This document shows, piece after piece, positions 1 to 10,316 of a DNA stretch of 64,000 nt. Made by a program: the position numbers and the translations under genes. The stretch lies in NCBI RefSeq assembly GCF_013426205.1, contig NC_089422.1, positions 6,324,001 to 6,388,000 on the forward strand, in the 5' to 3' direction. Each line of letters begins with the position of its first letter. The first letter of the stretch is position 1. This stretch comes from Metarhizium brunneum (lineage: Eukaryota > Ascomycota > Sordariomycetes > Hypocreales > Clavicipitaceae). The notes under the pieces are model-generated. The model made no database searches. It was given only the letters and a program-made list of their open reading frames with translations, and was not told where the DNA came from.

Positions 1-1219
1 CCGGAGGCCGTCATGTCTATCCCCAACTCGTTCTGTTTCAATCGCCCCGCCCAGGTAGCTCAATGTAGATTCATATGCATCTCGGGATTCAGGATCCCAA
101 GGCTCGCTGGCATCCCGAATCTCGTCCCGCTGGAGTAATGGTTCGAAGCCCCGTCTCTGAACTGGGTCAAATCGCATTTGCTCGTTGGACACGAGAGGGG
201 AGAGCCCAACCATCATTGCGGCAACAGACTTTTCTTTTCCGCCGGGAAGTTCATATGCTGTGCCGACAATGGCCTTGGTGCTCGCGTTCATCATTAACCA
301 CTCCACTGGCGGGGTGTATGGCTGGCGCAGCCGGTCCTGTAGCAAAATGAAGGAGCAGACTCGAAGGAGAGTCGAGGTCAAGCATATTGCGTCTGCAGTC
401 TCGGGGCTTATGTTTGCAATGGCTAGATTATGCTCTCGCAAGCCCATGGAGAGATACTTTCGATGAGCATCGCGACTGACGAGCCCCATCAGATCGCCAA
501 CAACCTTGCAATGCAAAGCGGCAAGTGAGTACATGCAGTACAACAATGCATCCGAGGTCAGGGCCAGCCTTGGAACCATGTTCACATACAGCCCCTTGGA
601 CTTGTCATCAATGGCAATGGTGGTGCCGGTTGATGTTGAATATTGATACATTAACCTCGTTTCCAGAATGCGCCGCTCTCGTGACTCTGGGGGATCAGAG
701 AGATGTGAGTTCTCGATATTGCGGGCAATGGCGACAGCAACGCGAGCCTCTGCAGATTCGGGACGAAATGGAGCAGATGAAATCACCGGCGTGGTCAGGG
801 GCGGCACACGATCATAAATGCACTCTGACCGATGCCGCTTGCAGTTGTCACAAACTGGCTTCTGTTCATTGCACTAACGGAGAGAGGACGCGGTCAGCTT
901 GTGGTGATTCGTGAATGACCATTGACGGGTAGCCAGCCAAGCAGCATGGTGTGTGTCTTTTTTGATATCAGGCATGTCGTGCCGCATGAGAAAGGAATAG
1001 GACTTGAGACCAGTTGACGTATGGATTGATTGATGGGAAAAGCTCAATGGCAAAACTTACCTTGACCCGTCTTGTCCGACACCTCTTACAGCCATACCTC
1101 GACTTTTTGTGGCTCGCCTTGACACCGCGATGTGGCCCGCCAGATGGCACGCCTATCGTATACTGGCTGAACATGCTTGTGTCGGCTGTTTCATCCGGCC
1201 CGGGAGTTTTGAGGTCCAT
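1..1219 (-). CDS. Zn2Cys6 fungal transcription factor, C-terminus beyond left edge
   Basis: DNA-binding nuclear regulator of the fungal zinc-cluster family; target genes unknown. Exons read 1061..1219 and 1..873, separated by a GT-AG intron at 874..1060 that splits the zinc cluster. After splicing the six cysteines are C44, C47, C54, C61, C64 and C71, with the canonical spacing CX2CX6CX6CX2CX6C, so the splice is well supported. About 344 residues are visible. The part after the cluster is a mostly helical region like the Fungal_trans_2 (DUF3468) effector domain, seen by general resemblance only. The start ATG at 1219 is the only Met upstream of the cluster in this frame. The frame stays open through the left edge. 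It lies downstream of the arginase-fold gene on the same strand; a regulatory link is possible but not shown. Confidence 0.88.
874..1060 (-). other. Intron inside zinc-cluster coding region
   Basis: The donor GTAAGT follows the AAG codon at 1061, and the acceptor ends TTAG just before 873. Removing 187 bp restores the third cluster cysteine in frame. This is one of the longest introns in the window. Confidence 0.8.
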
Positions 1220-1828
1220 GCGTGCACGCTCAAGTCCACAACTCGGTCAAGATATGGTTTCATTGGATGCCGGGACGGAGCCTGAGCCGGCGAGAGACTA
1301 TTGCCACCGATTTCGACAAGAGCGAGCCAGCAATAGTTGATGGAGCCGAACGGTGACAGTGTCTGGTGGAAGTCGCGCTCCAGTGCTGCATCCTTCCTGC
1401 CTTCTATCTACATGCAGTATACGTACCAGTTGACCTGTCCAGGACTCCAGGTACGTGTCGGTTCACTGGCACTGGGGCCCAGCCGATTCCAGAGTCTGTC
1501 GTCAATATGGAACCCGACTGGCTGCTCGTGCAGTTCACGTGTTGGAGCCGTCTCCCTTCGACTCGAGTGCTCAGAGAGCCGAGTAGTTACAATTTCGATC
1601 TTTTTGCATCTGCAACATTACACTGCAGCATGTTGTACAATTCACTTTTCGTCGCACAAACTGCCCGTGCTTGTGTTGCACTCGTGCAAAAGTAAACCCA
1701 ACCAGTTGTGTCTTGCGCCATTAACCCTGATACCCCTAGGAAGCAATGTCTAGCCCTAGCCAGAACCAAAAACCAACGACGTCAGCTTACGCGCATTTTC
1801 TTGTCCATCTCGCCCGAGAGTCGTGACA
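1220..1828. other. Intergenic, promoter side of the zinc-cluster gene
   Basis: About 600 bp between the regulator start and the stop of the next minus-strand gene. No credible gene was seen; short open frames here lack family resemblance. Confidence 0.5.
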
Positions 1829-2749
1829 TCAGCATCGATGAACTGTTGCACCTCCTCGACTGGATCCCAGTAGTGCCCTCAAAAACGTCTTAACACCGAC
1901 AATTCCAACATGCGCAATTTTGTCCGCCCGCTCATAGCCCGGATCAAACGAAGCCAACGTCAACGAAACCGGATGTGTATGCCTCACCACTTCCTCCAGA
2001 CACTCAATCAAGTCAGCTTCCAACAAACCACCATAGGTGGCCATCTTATTTGCCATGCCTATCGACGCATCCAGCGAGTCCAAATCCACATGGACCATTG
2101 TGTCTGTCAGCGATTTCTTCTCCAACACTGTGCGCAACCCACTGCCAAAATCCACTTTCTGCTCAGCGTTTCCCCAAATGATGTCAAACCCAGCATCAAG
2201 AACCCTCTGCTTCTCCTCCTCAGTAACATCTCGCATACCCACATGTACCAGGTGATTCAAATTCAGCGGCTGATGGCCCGGGACTGATTGCAGCATTCGG
2301 TTGTAGCACAACCCTGCCAGGATTGCAATTGGCATGGAGTCTCCATAGCCACTGGCAATAGTATCTGGTGTGTGAAAGTCATCGTGGGCATCAAACCATA
2401 CACATCCCAGATCCCCTCCAGCAATGCCGCTAGAACTTAATCCTGCCGCGACGCCCACTGCACCGCTGCAATTACCGGATAATACAATGGGAAACGATCC
2501 ATTCCCACGAGCTTTAGAAACGAGCCTTGATGTTCGGCGGATAATTTCGAAGCATTTTGCGAGCTCGCCATCTAGCTCGTCCACAGGCTCGATTTGGACT
2601 TCGTGGACTGGGAGGCCAAATTCTTTGAGGGCTGGAATGAGGCCTCGACTCTGGAGGAACAGTGGCCCTGCTCCAGGACCGATTGCTCGGGTGCCACAGT
2701 GGAAGGGCGACATGATGAGTGAGATAGACTTGAATGCTTGCCTACTCAT
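1829..2749 (-). CDS. Arginase/ureohydrolase-fold protein with substituted first metal ligand
   Basis: Single-exon frame of 306 residues, the usual length for the arginase/agmatinase family of manganese amidinohydrolases. The metal motif DAHDD lies at D120-D124 and the second motif DLDSLD at D222-D227, both expected for the binuclear Mn site. The first motif, normally GGDHS with a His ligand, reads SGNCSG at 91-96 with Cys94 in place of the His. Some arginase-family subgroups share this, so the protein may still bind metal, but substrate cannot be assigned. A second in-frame Met at residue 13 starts MSPFHCG, closer to where family members begin, so the true start may be 2713. No signal peptide was seen. 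It is divergent from the dihydroorotate dehydrogenase gene. Confidence 0.8.
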   Translation of the reverse strand: MSRQAFKSISLIMSPFHCGTRAIGPGAGPLFLQSRGLIPALKEFGLPVHEVQIEPVDELDGELAKCFEIIRRTSRLVSKARGNGSFPIVLSGNCSGAVGVAAGLSSSGIAGGDLGCVWFDAHDDFHTPDTIASGYGDSMPIAILAGLCYNRMLQSVPGHQPLNLNHLVHVGMRDVTEEEKQRVLDAGFDIIWGNAEQKVDFGSGLRTVLEKKSLTDTMVHVDLDSLDASIGMANKMATYGGLLEADLIECLEEVVRHTHPVSLTLASFDPGYERADKIAHVGIVGVKTFLRALLGSSRGGATVHRC

Positions 2750-3586
2750 ACTGGGCGATGGCTCCGGTAACTAGGGTTTTGGTTGTAGATACTATTGCAT
2801 ATGTTTTCAGATGATTGATGGAATAGGAACGATGGTAATGTTTCGGTATGTACTCCGTAAGTCGAGATGCTCGTCCACGCAATGGCCGTATTATACACGG
2901 CTGTTACGCTATTACGCTGTTTCCTTGAGTATGGCACGATTCTTCGGTTTGGGTACGACCAGGCACACGGTGTTTGTACAATTGCGCCCTACCCGATGCA
3001 GTGCTGGCCCGAATATTGGGATGGGTTGAAAAATAAGAAACGAAAAAAAATCAATACACGACTATGGCATCTTTTTGTTCCTTGTTGATCATTCCAGATG
3101 TCTGTAATAGTCACTATTAGGGCGTGAGTCAATGCGTTCTTCGGAGGGCGCATATGCGACTATGACAAGTTGCCGAATAGGCATAGTCTCCTGGCGTGCA
3201 ACCTTATTGATCTGCATAGGTACGTATTTTCTTATATTACCATCATCTTTTAAGAGAACAGAGGATGGTTATTTTACCAATGGATTCGACAACAATGTCT
3301 GCGACACGCGAGTATGGAAGACCGAAATATGTTTGAACATTGAATGTTTCCAGCTCGATTTGCAGTGGCCGGCACTATGCTTGGCCTATACGAGATCCAC
3401 CGACTAACCAACTGACAGCACTGTCCATCCTCGCGCCATCACACGGAGGACACAGACCAGACCAGACACCCGACAAATTCCCGGCGCACCGAAACACGAA
3501 CATTGAAACCACCAGACCATCGCCCGCCAATAAGTGCAACCCCCGACGTCAATTGAGAGGCTCTCACGGCCTCGAGCCTTATAACC
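2750..3586. promoter_or_regulatory. Divergent promoter region
   Basis: About 840 bp between two divergently transcribed genes, so it should hold both promoters. One TACTCCGTA 9-mer lies at 2851-2859. No gene-like frame with family resemblance was seen. Confidence 0.5.
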
Positions 3587-4999
3587 ATGTCCTCATCAGC
3601 TATTCGATCGCGTCTAGCCGCCAGAGGCATCCGCTCCTCGCCAGCCTCCCGCGTCCACGCCGATGCCTCCCGCACTTCCATACCCGGATCACGGCGGCAG
3701 GCCTCGTCCTCGGCCAACGGTTCCGTGCAAGCTGGTCGCGCAAAAGCCATCCTGTACGGAGGAGCTCTGGCGGCCACCCTTTACGTTGGATATCTCTACA
3801 CGACTGATACAAGAGCATTCGTCCACCGATACCTTGTCCCGCCGGCACTACGAGCTCTGTTCCCCGACGCCGAAGAAGCACATCACGCCGGGACCTCGGC
3901 ATTGAAGACGCTGTATGGGTTGGGCCTTCACCCCCGTGAGCGAGGGAATTCGTTGCGCACCTCGGAGCTTTGTACATCGGTGTTTGACACCCAGTTGAGC
4001 AACCCGATCGGGATTTCCGCTGGTCTGGATAAGGATGGCGAGATCCCAGATGCCCTCTTCGCCTTGGGCGCCGGTGTCGTTGAGATAGGAGGCATCACGC
4101 CGCTTCCCCAGGCTGGCAACCCCAAGCCCCGTGTCTTCAGGATCCCAGCTACGGACGGCATGGTGAATCGCTACGGGCTGAACTCTCGCGGTGCCGACGA
4201 CGTGGCCAGACGACTGAGGGATCGTCTTCGTCGATTTGCACGATCGCTGGGTCTTACTGAGCAGGAAGTATTGGATGGAGCTGCCAGCGTCCCCCCGGGC
4301 AGTTTACAATCAGGCAGACTCCTCGCTGTTCAGATTGCCAAGAACAAAGAGACGGACGAACGTGACGAAAAGGCCATCGCTGACGACCATGTCTACTGTG
4401 TTCGAAGGCTGGCTCGCTATGCGGACGTTGTGGTCGTCAACGTAAGCAGTCCCAATACCCCTGGGCTGCGGGATCTCCAAGCCACCGAGCCCTTGACGAG
4501 ACTCCTTTCAGCCGTGGTGGACGAGGCTGCGAAGACGAGCAGAAAATCGCGGCCAAAGGTTATGGTCAAGGTTTCGCCCGACGAGGACGAAGACACGCAG
4601 ATGGAGGGCATTGTCGAGGCTGTGCGGAGAAGCGGTGTCGACGGCATCATTGTCGGAAACACTACCAAGAGGCGCACTGGCCTTGTTCCCGAGGGCATCA
4701 AGCTCAAGAATAAGGAACAGAAAGCGTTGATGGAAACGGGTGGCTATTCTGGACCAGCCATGTTTGACCGCACACTGGACCTGGTTGGCCGGTACCGGAA
4801 GATGCTCGATGCACAGCCTGCGAGCTCGGATAAGCAAAAGATCCTCTTCGCTACGGGTGGAATCACCAACGGGGAGCAGGCCCTCAAGGTCCTGAATGCT
4901 GGTGCGAGCGTTGCCATGGTGTACACAGGCATGGTGTATGGTGGAGCTGGCACTGTCACGAGAATCAAGAGCGAAATGAAGAACCAGTTGAAGAACTAA
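3587..4999 (+). CDS. URA9: Dihydroorotate dehydrogenase, mitochondrial (class 2)
   Basis: Fourth step of de novo pyrimidine synthesis: oxidises dihydroorotate to orotate with FMN and passes electrons to ubiquinone at the mitochondrial inner membrane. The intronless frame encodes 470 residues. The N-terminus is rich in Ser, Arg and Ala with few acids, as in a mitochondrial presequence, followed by a hydrophobic anchor at about residues 54-72. The core shows the FMN-site stretch GVVEIGGITPLPQ and the class 2 catalytic-serine motif NVSSPNTPGLRD. Near the end, ATGGI and AMVYTGMVYGG form the C-terminal phosphate-binding region. Length and anchor separate it from the soluble class 1A enzyme of budding yeast. 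The start ATG at 3587 is the first in frame and precedes the presequence. URA9 is the yeast-style name for the mitochondrial enzyme. Confidence 0.95.
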   Translation: MSSSAIRSRLAARGIRSSPASRVHADASRTSIPGSRRQASSSANGSVQAGRAKAILYGGALAATLYVGYLYTTDTRAFVHRYLVPPALRALFPDAEEAHHAGTSALKTLYGLGLHPRERGNSLRTSELCTSVFDTQLSNPIGISAGLDKDGEIPDALFALGAGVVEIGGITPLPQAGNPKPRVFRIPATDGMVNRYGLNSRGADDVARRLRDRLRRFARSLGLTEQEVLDGAASVPPGSLQSGRLLAVQIAKNKETDERDEKAIADDHVYCVRRLARYADVVVVNVSSPNTPGLRDLQATEPLTRLLSAVVDEAAKTSRKSRPKVMVKVSPDEDEDTQMEGIVEAVRRSGVDGIIVGNTTKRRTGLVPEGIKLKNKEQKALMETGGYSGPAMFDRTLDLVGRYRKMLDAQPASSDKQKILFATGGITNGEQALKVLNAGASVAMVYTGMVYGGAGTVTRIKSEMKNQLKN

Positions 5000-6016
5000 G
5001 GTTCTGGACGGAAGCAGGAAAAGCCACGCGTAATCAATTGGATTAGAGGCACAGATAGAGGATGTGCCAGGGGAAGGCAGACAGACATACTCTGCCCTCA
5101 CCATCTATTGTGTCTTTGCTTTCTTTCGGTTTGCCGCACCATATGACTGTGCTTGTCTCAATAGAATAGAAATAAATTTCAGAAGCCCAAAACTCTTCGT
5201 TTTCCCTAATGCTGAGTTTCGTTTCACGGGTAATGACTAGAATACCCCTTTCTTGGTCCGACACAGAGTTGTGAACCGTACGTTACGGCTCACTGACGGA
5301 TGGTAATACAAGTTCAAAGTGGCTGGAAGCTGTTGACGAGGCTGCCAGGTATCTACCTTGAGGATAGCCCTCGGAAATATCTCATGTATTTGTAGCATTG
5401 GGGAAATAAAGACGCCTGGGGTTGAGCAGCGTGGTTGGACGAACAGAAACAACTATCCGTTGATCTCAATTTGACATGCGAGCTATATACCACATTACTG
5501 GACGGACTTGTCCCAAGAACTGATATCTGAAAGGTGACGACGACGCTGTGTTCCATGGCTGTCAATCCGATTCCTCGAATGGTAAAGAATATTCCACCAA
5601 GTCGCTTACATCAATCTATTGTGACTGAGCTCGTCTATAATTCTTCGTAGCCTGCCCAAAACCAACGAAGCGAGATGTATACCCCAGTCGTGAAACTACA
5701 ATCTCAAAATCGGTGAGAGCCTAGTCGAGAGAAATTGATTCACGTACAGATAATCCTTCGAGCTTAAAAAAACCGGCACTATACTCATCCTGGGTCAGGC
5801 TGCATTGTCATCGCGCGGGGCGCGGGGAAAGAACGATCATCGCTCTTCGAGGGGGTGACTCGGTGAGGGGGTTGGTAAGACAAACACACTGAAAACGTTG
5901 TACAGAGCCATTACTCCGTAATCTTCATCTCAATTAAAAAAAATACAAGTCTTTCATGCATCAACTGCCTATTCAATACGTCGTAAGTTAATGCAGAAGG
6001 CACATCTACCAACACC
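5000..6016. other. Intergenic region
   Basis: About 1 kb between the DHODH stop and the GH92 start. It holds A-rich runs near 5766 and 5934-5943 and a TACTCCGTA 9-mer at 5912-5920, about 100 bp upstream of the next start. No gene recognised. Confidence 0.5.
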
Positions 6017-8599
6017 ATGTGCTGGGCACTTACATCGGCGGCAGCTGCTCTGGGCGCCTCAACTGTTGTGGCAGCAAATCCAAACAACTTGGGCCGCGAC
6101 TCCGGTCTGAAATCAACCTCGTATCACGATGGAGCCGGGGTTTTGAAATACGTCAATCCTCTCATCGGCACGCGTGGCATCATACCCGACAGCAATGGAG
6201 GCATGATCCCCAGCATCTCTACCCCATTCGGCATGACGAGATGGACACCTCAAACCCGGGAGAATTACATTTCCCAAGTACCGTATTCGGATCTTGATAG
6301 GCGAGTACATGGATTCCAGGCAACCCATCAGCCTGCCATCTGGATGGGTGAGCAAGGCCAGATGACGATAACCCCGGGACTACTAGTTTCCGGGGACAGT
6401 ATTCGGACGCAGTTCCAGAAACGCGGGCTTGAGTTTCGAAAATCGGATGAAAAGAGCACGCCGTATGTTTATGAGGTGCTGCTGGATGCTGACTCTATAG
6501 GGGACTTTAACTGGAATCTGACAGAGCAGTGGGCTCATGAAGAGTATGGCGATGGGTGTCCTCCATGTCCTGGCGGCGCGGGTACCGTCCCGGAGAGTGT
6601 AGAGGAGGGCTCGAATGGCCGGGTGAGGAAGCGAGGTTATACAGATCGGTTTGATGCGTTTGAGGAAAGAGACCTAGATGAATCCTCCTCGAATTCGTCT
6701 GACGCAAACCTCGGGGGTTACGAGCATTCCATCAAAGCAGCCATGTCTGCCACATCTCACGTGGGACACATCCGGTTCGACTTCCAAACGAATTCGGGGT
6801 CCAAGTCGCAGATTCGACCGTATGTAGTGGTACAAGCTACACGCCTTAACTGGACTGGCCATGTGGAAATCGACCCCCAAAGGCGCGAGATTTCAGGAAG
6901 CAATACCCAGAGACAAGACTACGCCATCGGGCCCGATCATCCCAAGAACTTTAGCGCATTCTTCGTTTCCCGGTTTTCAGCGCCGTTTGAGTCCTACGGC
7001 ACTTCTCAAGGGGGGAAGACGGAAAGGGGACACGGAAGCCTCCATGGCAAGGATGTTGGCGCATATGCGACGTTTGACACTGCCCACGACAGGATTGAAG
7101 TTCGAACTGGCGTATCGTTCATCAGCGTTGAGCAAGCGCGAAAGAATCTGGACATTGAGATTCCCGACAGCCATTCTTTCGAATCGACAGTGGAGCAGAC
7201 CAAGAAAGCTTGGCTGGATCAACTAGGCCGCATCACGATCGAGGGAGTTAACAAGACGGATGCAGAGCACGATCAGCGAGCAATCTTTTACACGGGTTTA
7301 TTCCACTCCCTCCAATATCCCAACGACTATTCGGAGCCTACAGGTTCCGAGGGTGTGAGCAAGCGGCGCTTTTACAGCGGCTACACGGACAGCGTGCACG
7401 AAGAACACGATTCATATTATCAGTCGTGGTCCATCTGGGACACTTACAGGGCAGAACATGCCCTCCTCACTCTGTTTGCTCCGGAGCGTGTGAATTCCAT
7501 GATGCGCTCGCTCCTCCGAATCTTCGACTGGTCCGGCCGCCTACCGATTTGGGCAAACATGGTTGAAACAAACATAATGATTGCTACCAACGCGGATGCC
7601 GTCATAGCAAATGCCCTCGTCCGCGGGTTCAATGATTTCGACATCCAGAAAGCCTGGAAAGCTGTCTACGCAGACGCCTACATCCCGCCGGAGCGAGACA
7701 CGTTGCTCCTGTACTTTGACAGGGAGCCCAAAACGCCGCATGAAGCTAGGGCTGGTCTGACGAGTTACCTCGAGCACGGATGGGTTGACAACGACAGATG
7801 GGCAGAAGCAGCCAGCCGCACTCTTGATTATTCTCTCAACGATTTCGCTGCTGCTGTGGTGGCCACATACGCAGGGGACCATGCTTCCGCAAAGCAACTC
7901 ATGACCCGGAGCCGCAACTACATGAAGCTCTGGAACAACGAGACCCAATTCATGCAGACGCGCAACTCTAATGGGACCTTTGCCAGGGAAGATTGGGGCT
8001 GGACAGAGGGTGACAAGTGGGTATATACGTTTGACGTCATGCACGACGCCGGCGGTTTGGCGTCATTGTTCAAGGGCGGCAAAGCTGACATGAAGGCCAA
8101 GTTGGACCAGCACTTTTCGGGCGGCCATAATATGCACAGTAACGAGCCTTCCCACCATGTGCCGTACTTATATTCAGCCATCGGGTATCCCATGAGCTCC
8201 GCGGAGAAAGTACGTGACATTGCATGGACGGAGTACAACAACACTGCTGCGGGACTCAGTGGGAATGAGGATCTGGGGCAAATGAGTGCGTGGTATGTCT
8301 TCTCGGCTTTGGGTTTCTATCCTTTGAACCCTGCGAGTGATGAGTACGTTGTGGGGACCCCATTCTTTGATAGAGTTGAAATTCGATTGCCCTCAATGTC
8401 TGGAGCAGACGGTCATACACTTGTTATATCCGCACCCGGTGCTGGTACCCAAGGTAAAGCCTATATCAAGAGTCTCAAGGTGGACGGGAAGCCGGTTGAC
8501 AAGCCACTTCTGAAACATGAGGATATTGTGAATGCCAGAAAGATTGAGTTTCATATGAGCTCTGAGCCGACAGGGTGGGGGAGAAAGGGAACGGTGTAG
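6017..8599 (+). CDS. Secreted glycoside hydrolase family 92 (alpha-mannosidase-like)
   Basis: Predicted extracellular alpha-mannosidase of family GH92, which trims mannose from glycoproteins and cell-wall mannans in a calcium-dependent inverting reaction; linkage preference cannot be read. One uninterrupted frame of 860 residues. It opens with a short hydrophobic signal-like segment ending near AA at 19-20. Family signatures run in order: YVNPLIGT and PFGMTRWTPQTREN near the start, WSIWDTYRAEHALLT in the middle, and GNEDLGQMSAWYVFSALGFYP near the end. An acidic, Ser/Gly-rich insert at about residues 175-236 interrupts the N-terminal beta-sandwich and carries an RKR run that Kex2-type protease could cut. 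Several N-X-S/T sites fit secretion. Chosen start is the only Met placing the signal at the terminus. Confidence 0.9.
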   Translation: MCWALTSAAAALGASTVVAANPNNLGRDSGLKSTSYHDGAGVLKYVNPLIGTRGIIPDSNGGMIPSISTPFGMTRWTPQTRENYISQVPYSDLDRRVHGFQATHQPAIWMGEQGQMTITPGLLVSGDSIRTQFQKRGLEFRKSDEKSTPYVYEVLLDADSIGDFNWNLTEQWAHEEYGDGCPPCPGGAGTVPESVEEGSNGRVRKRGYTDRFDAFEERDLDESSSNSSDANLGGYEHSIKAAMSATSHVGHIRFDFQTNSGSKSQIRPYVVVQATRLNWTGHVEIDPQRREISGSNTQRQDYAIGPDHPKNFSAFFVSRFSAPFESYGTSQGGKTERGHGSLHGKDVGAYATFDTAHDRIEVRTGVSFISVEQARKNLDIEIPDSHSFESTVEQTKKAWLDQLGRITIEGVNKTDAEHDQRAIFYTGLFHSLQYPNDYSEPTGSEGVSKRRFYSGYTDSVHEEHDSYYQSWSIWDTYRAEHALLTLFAPERVNSMMRSLLRIFDWSGRLPIWANMVETNIMIATNADAVIANALVRGFNDFDIQKAWKAVYADAYIPPERDTLLLYFDREPKTPHEARAGLTSYLEHGWVDNDRWAEAASRTLDYSLNDFAAAVVATYAGDHASAKQLMTRSRNYMKLWNNETQFMQTRNSNGTFAREDWGWTEGDKWVYTFDVMHDAGGLASLFKGGKADMKAKLDQHFSGGHNMHSNEPSHHVPYLYSAIGYPMSSAEKVRDIAWTEYNNTAAGLSGNEDLGQMSAWYVFSALGFYPLNPASDEYVVGTPFFDRVEIRLPSMSGADGHTLVISAPGAGTQGKAYIKSLKVDGKPVDKPLLKHEDIVNARKIEFHMSSEPTGWGRKGTV

Positions 8600-8713
8600 G
8601 AGTGTATAGCTGTTATGTCTGTGGTGTCTGATATATTCAAAGTTGATAAATACAGGCCCTAATCTTGCCACCCGGACCTATTTATCTCTCCCCAACTCTG
8701 AGTGCACGGCCCC

Positions 8714-10316
8714 CTACGGTCTGCTGAATATTTGCCCGATGAGCTTCCCGCCTTGCAAGACTTGCATGTCGTTGTATCGCGCACCGACGACTTGTAGGCC
8801 GATGGGGAGGCCGCACTTGCCAAAAAAGCCCGGAACGTTCATGGCTGGTGCGTGGAGAATAGTCCACATTTCACAGAAAATCTGTTCATGTTAGCTCAGC
8901 GTCTGTATAACTACAAAAGGGCAGCCGGAAGGAGAGAAGGAGACATGCCGCGGTACCCGTGCTCTCAAGGCCCTCTGGCGCCTCATCGATTGCGCTGGGA
9001 GTGATGATTATGTCGTACTGGCTGGCAATCAGGTCCCATTCTCTGCGTAAGCGAGCGATGCCGTCATGAGCCTCGAGAAGCTTCTTTCGACTGGGCACAT
9101 TGGTGGACTCGACGAAGGCGACAATATCGGCGTGTAATTTGGTCCGGTCTTGAAGGTATTCTGCACATCATTGTCAGTATACGTAACAGCCAGGCTGAGG
9201 TTCACAAGGCCCAACAGAACAGGACCCGACACCGACAGGATTGACGCACTGGGCAAATATGCGGCCCTTGTCTCCTCAGCAACAACGATTTCTCTCCACT
9301 CGGGGCAACTCCCAAACCGCTCAGGCAGTTCAACATGCTCAACCTTGGCTCCGGTCTCCGCCAGTAATCTGTGGGCTAGATTCCATGCCGCCCGGGTACC
9401 AGATTGAGCTTCCGGCCAAATGTGAGTCTTGACGAAGGCAATCCTCGCACCGATGATGGAGAGTGGGTGCAGGGGTTCAGTGAGCAGGGAGTCCAAGCGG
9501 AACAAATGTGCTAGAAACTCAAGATCGTCAACACTTCGGGCGTAGAACCCTGGTGTATCTGCAGATACTGAGACTATGCCGGTTCCTTCGGCCGAAACGG
9601 TACCCCAAGTCGGCTGCCGGGTGTTAGCGGAGGAAAGAGAAATCTTTGGGTGGAGGGGCGTGTAAACGTACTTTGAAACCATAAACGCCGTTAAACGACG
9701 CCGGGCGAACGACGCTCCCCCCCGTTTGAGTGCCAATTGACAGCGGTACCTGAAAATCTGCCACGGCAGCCGCCGAGCCCGACGAGGAACCGCCGGGTGT
9801 ATGCCTACTATTATGTGGGTTGGCGCATGGACTGCCTTCTGTCATGCTCGCAAACTCTGTTGTCGCCGTCTTGCCGAAAATGATGGCTCCAGCTGCGCGT
9901 AAAACGCTAACGCAAGCTGAATCGGCAGCGGCGTTTCCATCCTGGGCATGTAGACGCGAGTAGTACTTGGTTGGCATGTCTGGAGGCAATCATGCTAGAG
10001 TCAGCATGGAACTTCTCCCCCAGGACTTCAGAGCCGCAAGCAGACAGGTACCTCGGGTGAGAAAAATATCCTTGATACCGACTGCGATACCATGCAACGG
10101 CCCTCTCTTCTCTGGAGGCAATGCGTCCAGCTTCCTTGCCTGTTTCAGGATGGCATTCTCGTCTAGATATGCCCAAGCTCTCACTTGCGGGTCTCGTTCA
10201 CGTACTCTGTCGAGCAGCGCTTTGGCATAGTCCTGTGCTGAAAGCTGGTTCGTGCGTATCAGCCCAGCTGCCTGCGTTGCAGATAGCTTATACAGTTCAT
10301 GCTGGGATACTGCCAT
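8714..10316 (-). CDS. Amidase-signature family hydrolase, five exons
   Basis: Predicted amide hydrolase with the Lys-cisSer-Ser triad; natural substrate unknown. Exons on the minus strand: 10052..10316, 9672..9979, 9250..9613, 8949..9160, 8714..8881, giving 438 residues. The catalytic Lys is in GIAVGIKDIF, the cis-Ser in the Gly/Ser stretch GGSSSGSA, and the nucleophile in GTQTGGSVVRPA. Splice joins recreate the family motifs RDMPT, GFKPTWGT and ESTGTAIFCEMWT. The fourth intron (8882..8948) has no usable GT donor; only a GC donor (GCATGT) with CAG acceptor keeps frame and motif. It ends convergently about 115 bp from the GH92 stop. Cytoplasmic location is likely since no signal peptide is seen. 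Confidence 0.87.
8882..8948 (-). other. GC-AG intron of the amidase gene
   Basis: 67-bp intron, donor GCATGT after codon GCG, branch-like GCTAAC, acceptor AACAG. The GT donors nearby (GTACCG, GTCTCC) both shift the frame into an early stop, so the GC donor is inferred. Confidence 0.7.

Noticed and set aside
135..150. GGTTCGAAGCCCC resembling a tRNA B box
   Set aside because: Lies in the coding exon of the zinc-cluster gene and no tRNA fold surrounds it.
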